A DNA stretch of 35,524 bases from Bacillota bacterium (GTDB lineage Bacteria; Bacillota; Clostridia; Christensenellales; Aristaeellaceae): NCBI GenBank assembly GCA_009787135.1, contig WRGP01000253.1, positions 1 through 35,524 of the forward strand, read 5' to 3'. Position 1 is the stretch's first letter; each line of letters opens with the position of its first letter. Under the pieces are notes generated by a model, which was not told the origin of the DNA, made no database searches, and was given only the letters and a program-made list of their open reading frames with translations. The position numbers and the translations under genes are program-made. Below, piece after piece: positions 20,822-29,774 of this stretch.

Positions 20822-21640
20822 TTACGGACCGGCGCCGCCATGGGATTGATTTCCCTCTCCCGCTCCGTTGGGCGAACTTGGATCGGCTGAATCATCCTCG
20901 CGATAATCCCGCTGGCCTTGCTGCCTATGCCGGCCGCCGTTTCGATGCTGCCGCCGGATTTGGTTTCTGATCGCGCCGATTCCACAATGGGTATAATCGT
21001 CAATGTTAGCTTCCGGGGCAAGTGCTTGAAGTTCCAAAAAAGCGAGGTACTTTCCGATGGACATATGATGGCTATGCGCGCTCTTCACGGCCGCTTCGCC
21101 GGCGCTGTTACAATGAACCCGAATGCCAGGGTATATGTCTATAAGGGATTGAACGCGGGAAGTGAGACAATCAATCATTGCCGTATCGCCAGCTTTTGAA
21201 TAAACGGTAAAATCCAAACAATCGCCGCTTTCAAGATAAGGCCGCAAGGCGTCGCTTTTTAATAACGTGTCGATTGCCCGCGTATAGGAAAATCCTTTTA
21301 CCTCCTCAGCTTGTAAAAGCATGGCCGCGTCTTCATGATAGGAAGTCACGGAGATAACCCTCCCAAAACGGTTTACCGACAGTTCAAGGCTCGGGTTCAC
21401 GTCCACGCTGATGAGCGACGTCTCGGTACAATAAAGCCCATATCCCCCGAACGCGGCAAGCACCAAAACAATAAAGCAAGCGGCGGCATAACATACCTCA
21501 AACCCGCGGACGTTGTTTCGCAGCGAGACGACATCGCCTTTTTGCCATCCCGCTTTTGCTTTGACTTCCATAAATTCCCCGCCGTTTTTCATCACAACGG
21601 CCACATTGCCTTTGACTTCCAAAACGATTCCGGTTTTCAT
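20822..21640 (-). CDS. rsgI: RsgI-type anti-sigma factor
   Basis: RsgI_N-like MKTGIVLEVKGNVAVVMKNGGEFMEVKAKAGWQKGDVV; TM; SLISVDVNPSLELSVNRFGRVISV; MSIGKYLAFLELQAL. Start overlaps the sigI stop. Confidence 0.88.
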   Translation of the reverse strand: MKTGIVLEVKGNVAVVMKNGGEFMEVKAKAGWQKGDVVSLRNNVRGFEVCYAAACFIVLVLAAFGGYGLYCTETSLISVDVNPSLELSVNRFGRVISVTSYHEDAAMLLQAEEVKGFSYTRAIDTLLKSDALRPYLESGDCLDFTVYSKAGDTAMIDCLTSRVQSLIDIYPGIRVHCNSAGEAAVKSAHSHHMSIGKYLAFLELQALAPEANIDDYTHCGIGAIRNQIRRQHRNGGRHRQQGQRDYREDDSADPSSPNGAGEGNQSHGGAGP

Positions 21641-22338
21641 TGCCTGTCGCCTCCTTCCGGCAGAAACGCCTGAATTTCCGGATAATCCCCGGACAATATC
21701 ACGGCAATGGCTACAATATACTGCCGGTGCTTTTCCAGCGTCTTTTCAGACAGCTTAAAACGCTCCGCAAGTTCCGCCTTGGGTATCCGGCGAGTTCGGA
21801 GGAATTGTTCCTTCATGGCAACGTCGGAAACTATTTCCCTCGCGATCATCGCGCACTGATTCCTGGATCGTTTTTGCTTGGGACCCATGCCAGCCAAACT
21901 GCTAAACGTAATATTAAACGCCGCCAAACCCGACGCGAGCAACTCAATCTCTTCTGACAATGACGATCGCTTCTGTTCTTTCTCATATTCCCCCTTTGCC
22001 CTGGCCATTTCATCGGGATTTTCCGTTTCCATGTTTTTATCCATACCAAGCGGCACTACCTTTGCGTGATACCGGGCGAGCTTCTTGCCTTCGTCGATCA
22101 GCCTGTTTCGTATACACGCCGCGGCAAAGGGTAAAAAACCTCCCGCATTTTCATCGTATTGCCGGACACAGTTCATAAAAACGGACATGGCGCTGCTCAG
22201 CCTGTCATCAAATTCCATTTGAAAAACCGGAGTTTTTGAAACTTCTTTTTTAATAAAAGGCATATAATCGCCGATCAGCCGGTCCAATTCGGCATTGTCT
22301 GTTTTCGCCTTTTTGAGGCGTGGCCATAAATCGTCCAT
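21637..22338 (-). CDS. sigI: RNA polymerase sigma factor SigI
   Basis: MDDLWPRLKKAKTDNAELDRLIGDYMPFIKKEVSK...DDRLSSAMSVFMNCVRQYDENAGGFLPFAAACIRNRLIDEGKK; C-terminal HTH RRIPKAELAERFKLSEKTLEKHRQYIVAIAVILSGDYP; overlaps rsgI. Confidence 0.88.
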   Translation of the reverse strand: MDDLWPRLKKAKTDNAELDRLIGDYMPFIKKEVSKTPVFQMEFDDRLSSAMSVFMNCVRQYDENAGGFLPFAAACIRNRLIDEGKKLARYHAKVVPLGMDKNMETENPDEMARAKGEYEKEQKRSSLSEEIELLASGLAAFNITFSSLAGMGPKQKRSRNQCAMIAREIVSDVAMKEQFLRTRRIPKAELAERFKLSEKTLEKHRQYIVAIAVILSGDYPEIQAFLPEGGDRQ

Positions 22339-22473
22339 TCCAAATCCTCTCACTATGTAGTATACGGCAAAGCCTCTCCAATACATAGGGAAAAATTTTT
22401 TCATCAGCCCCTATGATATAAAGCGGGCCATCCGTACTTCTATACATGATTTCAATTCGAAAGGACGATTGCC

Positions 22474-22788
22474 ATGAAAAAAATCATAGCCCTCGCGTTC
22501 GCGCTGATACTGGTTATGTCGGTATCAATTACGGCATCCGCGGCGGGTGAAAACAGGGGCGGCAGGGCCGCTGCCGCCTGGAACGGTTCGGGAATTTCCA
22601 ATGGGAAGATTGCCAGCGTTTCTTCGCGGCACAGGAAGCCGACGCAAAGGCGCGGCCGGAGGCCGCGTCAAGCGGCCAGCGACGCGGCGGGGCGGAAAAA
22701 GATCCGGCCGGTCGCTAAAATGCACGCCTGTCAGAACGCCGGCCGCCATAGGCGCCATCGCGCCGGATTGGCCATTGCCTCACCGTGA
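22474..22788 (+). CDS. Small secreted protein divergent to sigI; reading frame uncertain (possible frameshift)
   Basis: Clear signal peptide MKKIIALAFALILVMSVSITASAA after GAAAGGACG. The downstream frame becomes Arg-rich and atypical, while a different frame reads ...RFGNFQWEDCQRFFAAQEADAKARPEAASSGQRRGGAEKDPAGR* (stop 22716-22718). Confidence 0.45.
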   Translation: MKKIIALAFALILVMSVSITASAAGENRGGRAAAAWNGSGISNGKIASVSSRHRKPTQRRGRRPRQAASDAAGRKKIRPVAKMHACQNAGRHRRHRAGLAIASP

Positions 22789-22825
22789 ATTGGGAAATCC
22801 GACGTGTTTTCCTTCAGCCAACACC

Positions 22826-22854
22826 TTGACTTTATCTCGTTTTCATCGTATACT
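22826..22854 (+). promoter_or_regulatory. Putative sigma-A promoter of the HPr-like gene
   Basis: TTGACT (22826-22831), 17-nt spacer, TATACT (22849-22854). Confidence 0.75.
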
Positions 22855-22949
22855 CAATACAGGCCAAGGCTGACTTGGGCTGGCGGCATAACGTTTTCTG
22901 TGGTACAAAGCGGCCGTCAACGAAATGCATGAAAGGAGGGGTTGCTTCG

Positions 22950-23177
22950 ATGCGAATGAAAATCAACCTGGATACGCAAAGCGCTGTTCTGGAGTTTTGC
23001 AAAATCGTCAGCAACCTTGATGGCGAGGTGCGCATAGTCGGTGTGGATGGCGGCCAGCAGGTTTCCGTCAACGCAAAATCGCTGCTCGGCCTCTTGTATA
23101 GCCAGACATGGAACGACATATGGTGCGAGTCGGAGAAGGATATCTATTCGCACATCTCCAAGTTCGCCGCGAGTTAA
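22950..23177 (+). CDS. HPr-family-like protein lacking a recognisable His15 motif
   Basis: MRMKINLDTQSAVLEFCKIVSNLDGEVRIVGVDGGQQVSVNAKSLLGLLYSQTWNDIWCESEKDIYSHISKFAAS: HPr-like 'VNAKSLLGLL' Ser46-region motif; no GIHARPA. RBS AAAGGAGGGG. Confidence 0.7.
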   Translation: MRMKINLDTQSAVLEFCKIVSNLDGEVRIVGVDGGQQVSVNAKSLLGLLYSQTWNDIWCESEKDIYSHISKFAAS

Positions 23178-23197
23178 GCGTACCCGGGGCGATGGGC

Positions 23198-23236
23198 GGC
23201 GGCATGGCCAAAAAGGCTATGCCGCCGTTTCGTTTT
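23198..23236 (+). terminator. Rho-independent terminator after the HPr-like gene
   Basis: GGCGGCATGGCC AAAAA GGCTATGCCGCC then GTTTCGTTTT. Confidence 0.7.
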
Positions 23237-23322
23237 GCACAGCATCACCGGAGAATACACCTCATGCCTCATGCCTTTGGCAAGTGTAGCGGAATAAGTT
23301 TCGTGGATGCAACCGCTCAAGC

Positions 23323-24360
23323 TCATCCCACCGCGGCAGCCTCCGGCGCCGGCGACGCCTCACCCTCGCCCGGCGCCGCGGGTTCAATAGGAGGAACCGC
23401 CGGCGCGACGGGTCGCGCCGCCCCAGCCGCCGTGCCCGCGCTGATCGCCGCCCGGTTATCATAAGCGTTCCGAATCGCCGCAAGAATATTCCCATGCGCG
23501 TCATTCAAACTCATCGTAGCGCTTGTCGTCACGTCCGCCAGCATGGTTTTCTCCTGCTCCGAGAGCTTGTCGTACTTGGCTTTGTCCGCCGCGTCCTCAT
23601 CGCTTGCCTTCAGCGGACGGCCATTGCGGTCGGAGCAATATTTCTTGAACCAATCATCGATTTCATCCACGGTCTTGCCAACAAACACGCGCTGGAAGGC
23701 GTCCATCTGCTGCGCCCAGGTGCCGGCGGTCATGACGTAGTTCGCGCCGCGCGCCCGCTTGGTCGTCCAATCCGCGACTTCTTTTAAGAAGGCGTCGTCA
23801 TTGACCGTAACGCCGGCCTGGCCGGGGAAGCCGGTGAACGTGGGCGCGGTACCCTCATGCCCGGGCGAAACTACCTCCAATTGGTCTATATGAACGTCCA
23901 CGATACGGCCCTGGCCATCAAAGAGCGCGGAAGCGCATACCACGTTGAAGCTGTAGACATCCGTGCCCGGGCCGACGCGGCCCGACGGGCTGATGCCAAA
24001 GCCCATGTCCGTGGGCGTGGCGGCGGAGGCCGCGGGCGCGCCGGAGGCCGTGCCCAGCGCGTTGTTGACAGCGTCAATGATCGCCTTGCTGGTGAGCGTC
24101 GCGCCGGATACCACGTCAACGCCTTCGGTGCCGTTCTTGGCCAGAATCTCCTGCGGGATCCGCTCCAGCGCCTTGCCGGCGACGCTTTCCGTCTCGTTAT
24201 GGCTGGTAACCTCAACGCCTACGAGATCTTCCCCATTCTTGCGGACGGTGACCATGAGCTCCCCGCCGTAACCATTGGCCTTGCCCGTGAGCTCCTCGGC
24301 GCGGGCGCAAGCGGTCAGGATCACCAGCAGGCATAGCGCCAGTGGGATAAGTTTTTTCAT
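23323..24360 (-). CDS. FMN-binding domain lipoprotein
   Basis: Lipobox-like LVILTAC; FMN_bind region NGYGGELMVTVRKNGEDLVGVEVTSHNETESVAGKALERIPQEILAKNGTEGVDVVSGATLTSKAIIDAVNNAL (SGAT flavinylation-type motif); Ala/Pro-rich C-terminus. Confidence 0.85.
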   Translation of the reverse strand: MKKLIPLALCLLVILTACARAEELTGKANGYGGELMVTVRKNGEDLVGVEVTSHNETESVAGKALERIPQEILAKNGTEGVDVVSGATLTSKAIIDAVNNALGTASGAPAASAATPTDMGFGISPSGRVGPGTDVYSFNVVCASALFDGQGRIVDVHIDQLEVVSPGHEGTAPTFTGFPGQAGVTVNDDAFLKEVADWTTKRARGANYVMTAGTWAQQMDAFQRVFVGKTVDEIDDWFKKYCSDRNGRPLKASDEDAADKAKYDKLSEQEKTMLADVTTSATMSLNDAHGNILAAIRNAYDNRAAISAGTAAGAARPVAPAVPPIEPAAPGEGEASPAPEAAAVG

Positions 24361-24496
24361 GTGCGATTCCTCCATTTCACTTTGTTCATAAATAAAGTAG
24401 CTTCTGGCAACCAGTATGCCCGTTGCGCGTATTCTTTATGAATAGTTTGGAAATGGAGAAGTGGGCGGTGCGGAACGAATTTTTCGTTGTTTTGGG

Positions 24497-25072
24497 CTAT
24501 ACCTCCGCGGTACCCGCGGCCTTCCTGAGCGCCTCCAGCCCCACCGCGCCCTCAATTTGATACACAACCTCACCCTTTACAATATGCAAATGAAGCGTAT
24601 CGCCGCTCTTCATAAAGACAGCCTGGCTGCCCGCCATCATCCATTCCTGATCCATTGCCGTAATGAAACCCTTGGCGGACAGCACCCGAAGGCAGCGCGC
24701 GGGCGTCAGGCTGGATACTTCCACCACCGCGCCGTCCGCGTTTGTATAGCGCAACCGTACCTCACGCACCGAAACGCCAACGCTTTTGGGCACCGTGTCC
24801 TGCACCACGGCCTTTTGCAGCATCCATTCCCTTCCGCCAAGCTTCAGAATAGGCGCGTTGAAATAATACTCGGCCTGGTAGAGGGTATCCGCCGTAAATT
24901 CGAGCGGCGACTGGGGAAGTTTTGCGAGCGGCGCGGCCGTTAGGCTTATTTCCGCCGCCATATCCGGCGTCTTCGTATCGCCCATGATCACCATCAGATA
25001 AAAAATCACCCCGCAAACAAGCAGCAAAACCGCTTGAACCAATCCGCGCAGCACGCGGCGCAGAAGCTGCAA
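24497..25072 (-). CDS. Hypothetical membrane-anchored protein
   Basis: N-terminal TM RGLVQAVLLLVCGVIFYLMVIMGDTKTPDM followed by a soluble domain; coding-like composition. Confidence 0.65.
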   Translation of the reverse strand: MQLLRRVLRGLVQAVLLLVCGVIFYLMVIMGDTKTPDMAAEISLTAAPLAKLPQSPLEFTADTLYQAEYYFNAPILKLGGREWMLQKAVVQDTVPKSVGVSVREVRLRYTNADGAVVEVSSLTPARCLRVLSAKGFITAMDQEWMMAGSQAVFMKSGDTLHLHIVKGEVVYQIEGAVGLEALRKAAGTAEV

Positions 25073-25240
25073 AGAAACATCCCCTTTCTTTCATTTTATC
25101 AAAGACGCCGTGTCCGCCACGGCCTCTACCGCATCAAACGTCTCAGCCGCCGGCTTCCGTCCCGGCAGGATAAGGTTTTCGCCGGGGAAAAGGTTACTAT
25201 GGTATGTATGAACAGGCGTGCGCTCTTCTATCCATCCGGT

Positions 25241-26731
25241 TTATAACACAACCCTTTGCAGCGCCCTGCGCACCGCGCCCTTGCCCCCCATCATCTCCCC
25301 AAAGTACGCCCGTACCTTGTCCGCAAGCCCTGCTTTCACTAAATCCGCGCCAAACAATGTCACGTCAGACAGCAGATCGTCCGTAAGCCCGCCCGCCACG
25401 CGCGTCCGTACCTCGTCCGCGCGCGGGTCAGGGCTTGGCGTAAACGCGTTTCCCCCGTCGTCCACGCCCGTCAAATAGCGCAGCCAGGCCGCGAACACAA
25501 ACGGCACACAACACAGCGTTTGCCTATTTTTTGTCGCGGCGAGCGTCCACCCAAACCGGATAGGCAGCTTCTGCGACGTGTCCGCCGCGATGCGCTGCGG
25601 CGTGTCCGGCAGGAAGTGATTGGGCAGGCGGCTCGTGAGCACCTCGTCAAGAAACGCCTTGGGGGATAGGACACCCGGGTCCTCCGCCACAGGCAGGCTC
25701 TCTTCATAGCCCAGCTTTTCCACAAAGCGGCGCACATCCTCATCCTTCATTTCCGTTGAAATTTTTGTAAAGCCAAGAAGGCAGCCCAGCACCGCCAGCG
25801 CCGTGTGCAGGGGGTTCAAACACGTGCCAACCTTCATCTTCTCCACTTTGTCCACAGTTTCCCTGTCTGTAAACAAAATGCCCGCCATTTCCAGTGCCGG
25901 CCGGCCGGCCGGGAACGCATCTTCCACCACCAGATACTCCGCCTGCTCGGCGTTGACAAACGCGGCGGTCACGGTTCCCTTTGCGGTGCGCACGATATCC
26001 ATATCCTCAACGCCCATGCCGCGAAGCGTCTCCGCGATCTTTGCGTCCGGATGCGGCGTGATCTTGTCAATCATCGTGCTGGGGAAAGCCACGCTTTCCT
26101 TCAAATAAAGCAAAAAATCTTCGGGAGCCTTACCGTCCCGCACCATTGCTTCCGCGACGGGCAGCAAGGCCTGCCAAAACTTCTCGCCATTGCGGCTGCA
26201 ATTGTCCATGCTCACCATGGCGAGCGGCGCGGCGCAAGCAAAAAATCGCTGACGCAGCAACCGGCAAAGCAGTCCCATCAGCGGGTTTTGCGGCGTATAC
26301 GCCTTTTCGGTCACGGTGAGGCTGACCATCTGCAGCGAGGCCTTCGCGAACACCTCTTCCATATACCGAACGCCCTGATCATCCGCCTTGACCGCGCGGG
26401 CTATGCTGGCCAGCACGCGCTTATCCACTTGCCCGTCCGGCCGAAGTACGGCCAGCAGGCTCAGGCCGTCATACGGCTCGTACACGCGGTCGATGATTTC
26501 TCCGTCGTACGCCTCGCACGCGATAATGCCGCGGTCATACGCGCCCGCGTCCAGCACGCGCTGCAGCGCCGCGCACAAAAAAGCCCGAAAGATATTGCCC
26601 GCGCCAAAATGTACCCAGGCGGGCGATTCCTCTGTGCGCCGCCTCATCAACGCTATGTCAAACCGCGGAAGCGCGATGCCCGCCGCCTCCCACCAGGCGC
26701 GATTCTTGATGTCCGCAGCAGTAAGCTTCAT
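25241..26731 (-). CDS. Mannitol dehydrogenase family oxidoreductase (fructuronate/tagaturonate-reductase-like)
   Basis: WVHFGAGNIFRAFLCAALQRVLD; SLTVTEKAY; MVSMDNCSRNGEKF; CLNPLHTALAVLG; start set at MKLTAADIKN. Confidence 0.9.
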   Translation of the reverse strand: MKLTAADIKNRAWWEAAGIALPRFDIALMRRRTEESPAWVHFGAGNIFRAFLCAALQRVLDAGAYDRGIIACEAYDGEIIDRVYEPYDGLSLLAVLRPDGQVDKRVLASIARAVKADDQGVRYMEEVFAKASLQMVSLTVTEKAYTPQNPLMGLLCRLLRQRFFACAAPLAMVSMDNCSRNGEKFWQALLPVAEAMVRDGKAPEDFLLYLKESVAFPSTMIDKITPHPDAKIAETLRGMGVEDMDIVRTAKGTVTAAFVNAEQAEYLVVEDAFPAGRPALEMAGILFTDRETVDKVEKMKVGTCLNPLHTALAVLGCLLGFTKISTEMKDEDVRRFVEKLGYEESLPVAEDPGVLSPKAFLDEVLTSRLPNHFLPDTPQRIAADTSQKLPIRFGWTLAATKNRQTLCCVPFVFAAWLRYLTGVDDGGNAFTPSPDPRADEVRTRVAGGLTDDLLSDVTLFGADLVKAGLADKVRAYFGEMMGGKGAVRRALQRVVL

Positions 26732-26754
26732 TCGCACTCCTTCTATCTTCATTA

Positions 26755-27861
26755 TTATAGGTGAAACGCCTCTTCAGAGGATATCGTTCCTTCTTTTACC
26801 CGGTACGCGGCTTCATATACCGCGCCGCCCAGGTCGCTCATATGCGTGCAGGTGATCAGGGTCTGCACGTCCCGCATGCGCCGAAGAAGCATTTTGCGCC
26901 GGTTCACGTCCAATTCGCTCATCACGTCGTCGAGGAGCAGGACAGGGCTTTCCCCAATGACCTCCCGCATTACATCCAGCTCCGCCAGCTTCAGGGACAG
27001 AGCCGCGGTCCGCTGCTGCCCTTGGGAAGCGAAGGCGCGCGTGTCATGGCCGCAAAGCGTCATGCGCAAATCATCCCGGTGCGGGCCATGGCTCGTCGTG
27101 CCTCTTCTTACATCCTCTTTGCGCGCGGCGCGCAGCATGTGTAACAACTCCTCCGCGTTTTCCGCGCCGCTTTCATAGGCAAGCGTTAAAATCTCCCGCC
27201 CGCCCGACAGCATGGCATGCGTTTCCCTCGCCGCCTCTTTTAGCGTCTTCACATGGCGCGCGCGGCGTGTGATAACCTCCCCGCCCGCTTCCGCGAGCAA
27301 AGCATCCCACTCGTCAAGCGTTGAAGAAAGGGAACCGGAAGGGTTTGCCATCAAACTTTTCAGCAGCCCATTGCGTTGGTTTAGGGCGCGTATATACCGC
27401 TGCAGCGCATAGAAATAGCCAGGCGACAGCTGTGATATTGCCATATCTAAAAAACGCCTGCGCCCCTCCGGCCCCTCCTTCACCAGGCGAAGATCCTCTG
27501 GGGAAAAGAGCACCGCGTTTACATGACCCATCAATTCACCAAGGCGCGCCGCAGGCGAGCCATTGATCTTGATGACTTTTTTGCGTTTATCCTGCGGAAT
27601 GATCCGTACCGTCACGTCATGCACGCCGTCAAGACGCTCCGCCGTAATGGCCACCTGCGCGAACCTGTCCCCCCAGCGAACCAACTCCTGATCCCTCGCC
27701 GTCCGGCCCGACCGCCCAACACAGCACAGGTAAATCGCCTCAATCAGATTTGTCTTACCCTGCGCGTTCTCCCCATGCAGCACCGTTATGCCTGACGCGG
27801 GCGCAAACGCCGCCTGCGCATAGTTACGAAACCCCGCGAGGCGCATCTCCCGTATGATCAT
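26755..27861 (-). CDS. recF: DNA replication and repair protein RecF
   Basis: MIIREMRLAGFRNYAQAAFAPASGITVLHGENAQGKTNLIEAIYL; ...TSHGPHRDDLRMTLCGHDTRAFASQGQQRTAALSLKLAELDVM; LLLDDVMSELD. Confidence 0.97.
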   Translation of the reverse strand: MIIREMRLAGFRNYAQAAFAPASGITVLHGENAQGKTNLIEAIYLCCVGRSGRTARDQELVRWGDRFAQVAITAERLDGVHDVTVRIIPQDKRKKVIKINGSPAARLGELMGHVNAVLFSPEDLRLVKEGPEGRRRFLDMAISQLSPGYFYALQRYIRALNQRNGLLKSLMANPSGSLSSTLDEWDALLAEAGGEVITRRARHVKTLKEAARETHAMLSGGREILTLAYESGAENAEELLHMLRAARKEDVRRGTTSHGPHRDDLRMTLCGHDTRAFASQGQQRTAALSLKLAELDVMREVIGESPVLLLDDVMSELDVNRRKMLLRRMRDVQTLITCTHMSDLGGAVYEAAYRVKEGTISSEEAFHL

Positions 27862-28968
27862 TTAAGCGGAAAACACGCGCACAGGGAGCGCCAAATATAT
27901 AAACTTATCCCCAAAGGTTGGACATAGCACGCACGGGCTTACGTTGGAATTGAACTTCAGTATAATGTTTTCATCCTCAATCGCGCGCAGCGTATCCGTG
28001 ATGTAGCGCACATTAAAGGCAATATCCAGTTCCCTGCCCTCAAACTCAATGGAAATCTCCTCGCGCACGTCGCCAAGTTCCGCGTTGGACGTAATGAGCA
28101 GCGTGCCTTCCTCCATATGCAGTTTGACCAGGTTATTCTTGCCCTCGCGCGCCATAAGGGAAGCGCGGTCCAGCGCCTCTTCCATATCTTTTTTCGATAC
28201 GATAATGCGCGTCTTCCATTCGCCTGGTAAAATCTGTTTGTAACGAATAAATTCGCCGTCCAGCAGCCTTGCGATGACGCGCGTCGTGCCCATGTCCGCC
28301 ATTAAATGCGACTTTCCCCATACCAGCGATACCATCGCGTCCGTATCCGAAAGGATTCTGGCGATTTCGTTGAGCACCTTGCCCGGCACCACAACGCTCA
28401 GCGCCGGCAGTTCCTGCCCAAAGCTCTCCTTGCGCAACGCCATCCTAAAACCGTCCAACGCCACAATGGACATATCCCCTCCCTCCGCCTCCAGCAAACA
28501 ACCTGTAAGGATGGGGCGCGTTTCATCCGTGGCAATGGCAAAGGTCGAGCGCTGGATCATCTCGCGAAGGTTCGCTTGCGGCATGACAATGGTTTGAGAT
28601 TCTCCCACCTCAGGCAGCGCCGGAAATTCCTCGGCGGGAAGTCCCGCCAGTTTGGTTCTGGAACCCGCGCATTTAATCGAAGCCGCGTTTTGCTCGTTGA
28701 CGGAAACCTCCATCTGCCCTTCCGGAAGCTTGCGTACGATTTCCGCAAGCAGCTTGCCGGGCATCACCACGCTGCCTTCCTCGGTAACATGCGCCGCCAC
28801 ATGCGTTTCAATCCCAAGCGCCAGATCCGTGCAGGTAAGCCTGATGCCTTCTTCACATGAAACCAGCAGGACCCCTTCCATGATCTGTGTCGTTGACCGC
28901 GCGGCAATCGCCCTTGTCACGATGTTCAACGCGGAGACTAAATCGGCGACCAGACAAGTAAAGCGCAT
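27862..28968 (-). CDS. dnaN: DNA polymerase III subunit beta (sliding clamp)
   Basis: MRFTCLVADLVSALNIVTRAIAARSTTQIMEGVLL...; ends ...VSPCVLCPTFGDKFIYLALPVRVFSA; directly abuts recF. Confidence 0.97.
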   Translation of the reverse strand: MRFTCLVADLVSALNIVTRAIAARSTTQIMEGVLLVSCEEGIRLTCTDLALGIETHVAAHVTEEGSVVMPGKLLAEIVRKLPEGQMEVSVNEQNAASIKCAGSRTKLAGLPAEEFPALPEVGESQTIVMPQANLREMIQRSTFAIATDETRPILTGCLLEAEGGDMSIVALDGFRMALRKESFGQELPALSVVVPGKVLNEIARILSDTDAMVSLVWGKSHLMADMGTTRVIARLLDGEFIRYKQILPGEWKTRIIVSKKDMEEALDRASLMAREGKNNLVKLHMEEGTLLITSNAELGDVREEISIEFEGRELDIAFNVRYITDTLRAIEDENIILKFNSNVSPCVLCPTFGDKFIYLALPVRVFSA

Positions 28969-29177
28969 GTGTTCATCCTCCTTGCAGACGAAGTTATAGT
29001 AAGAGTAGCCGTAGTAGTAGGGCTGTTCAAAACCTTGAAAACTTCAGAAAAAGGGTTTTGACGTATGTTTTTCCTGTGCGTTTCTCGGGCATAACAAGGA
29101 ATAAAGGCAACCTTTTAAATCAGCATAGAATTCGCTAAGAAAATCATAATTCCTGCAAACGGTAAAGTTCCGCGCTG

Positions 29178-29207
29178 TTTACAATTCTATGGAATTGGGT
29201 ATATAAT
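29178..29207 (+). promoter_or_regulatory. Putative promoter of the DUF1858 gene
   Basis: TTTACA (29178-29183), 18-nt spacer, TATAAT (29202-29207). Confidence 0.65.
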
Positions 29208-29240
29208 AACGAAAAAGGAAAAGCGGTAGGGGGATGTATC

Positions 29241-29450
29241 ATGGCGAACGTGGACAAATCCATGACCATACGACAGGTGCTGGAGGTTAACCGCGGGACG
29301 GCGCAAATTATGATGGGCTTTGGCATGCATTGTTTGGGGTGCCCGCACGCGAGCATGGAGACGCTGGAAGAGGCGGGCGTCACGCACGGTATCGATGTAG
29401 AGGAAATGGTACGGCAGATCAATGTGTTTTTGGAAGGGAAACAGGCGTAG
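29241..29450 (+). CDS. DUF1858 domain protein (hybrid-cluster-protein-associated redox disulfide type)
   Basis: MANVDKSMTIRQVLEVNRGTAQIMMGFGMHCLGCPHASMETLEEAGVTHGIDVEEMVRQINVFLEGKQA; conserved HCLGCPHASMETLEEA. Confidence 0.9.
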   Translation: MANVDKSMTIRQVLEVNRGTAQIMMGFGMHCLGCPHASMETLEEAGVTHGIDVEEMVRQINVFLEGKQA

Positions 29451-29490
29451 GCTGTGGAAAAAAGAAAGGAAGGATGAAAAAAGAAGGAAG

Positions 29491-29680
29491 TTATCCACAA
29501 AAACAAGAGTTTTGTGAATAACTCTGTGGATAAACGTGGATAACTTTTTTGGTTCTTTTTTTCCAATTCATTTTTTCCTCCGCGCCAACGCTTTTGCGGC
29601 AGGTTTGCATCCACAAGGAAAAGTTCACATTGTCCACAAAGCTTATCGGGTAGTAAAGAAAAAAAAAGTAAAAAAAATTT
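29491..29680. other. Candidate replication origin (oriC): DnaA-box cluster plus AT-rich tract
   Basis: TTATCCACA (29491-29499, +); TGTGAATAA (29513-29521, - strand TTATTCACA); TGTGGATAA (29525-29533, - strand TTATCCACA); CGTGGATAA (29535-29543, one mismatch); TTGTCCACA (29630-29638, one mismatch). Flanked by A/T-rich runs at 29544-29577 and 29651-29680; close to dnaN-recF. Confidence 0.85.
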
Positions 29681-29774
29681 TGAGAGATGGGATGAAAAAG
29701 GAAATGTGCCGCGTTTATATGGATGAAGTTCAAAAGCGCGCCAAAAGGATCCCCTCCCTTGCGGTGCATGGCCG

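Noticed and set aside
25805-26764. 319-aa plus-strand ORF antisense to the mannitol dehydrogenase family gene
   Set aside because: Shadow ORF; the sense strand contains conserved family motifs.
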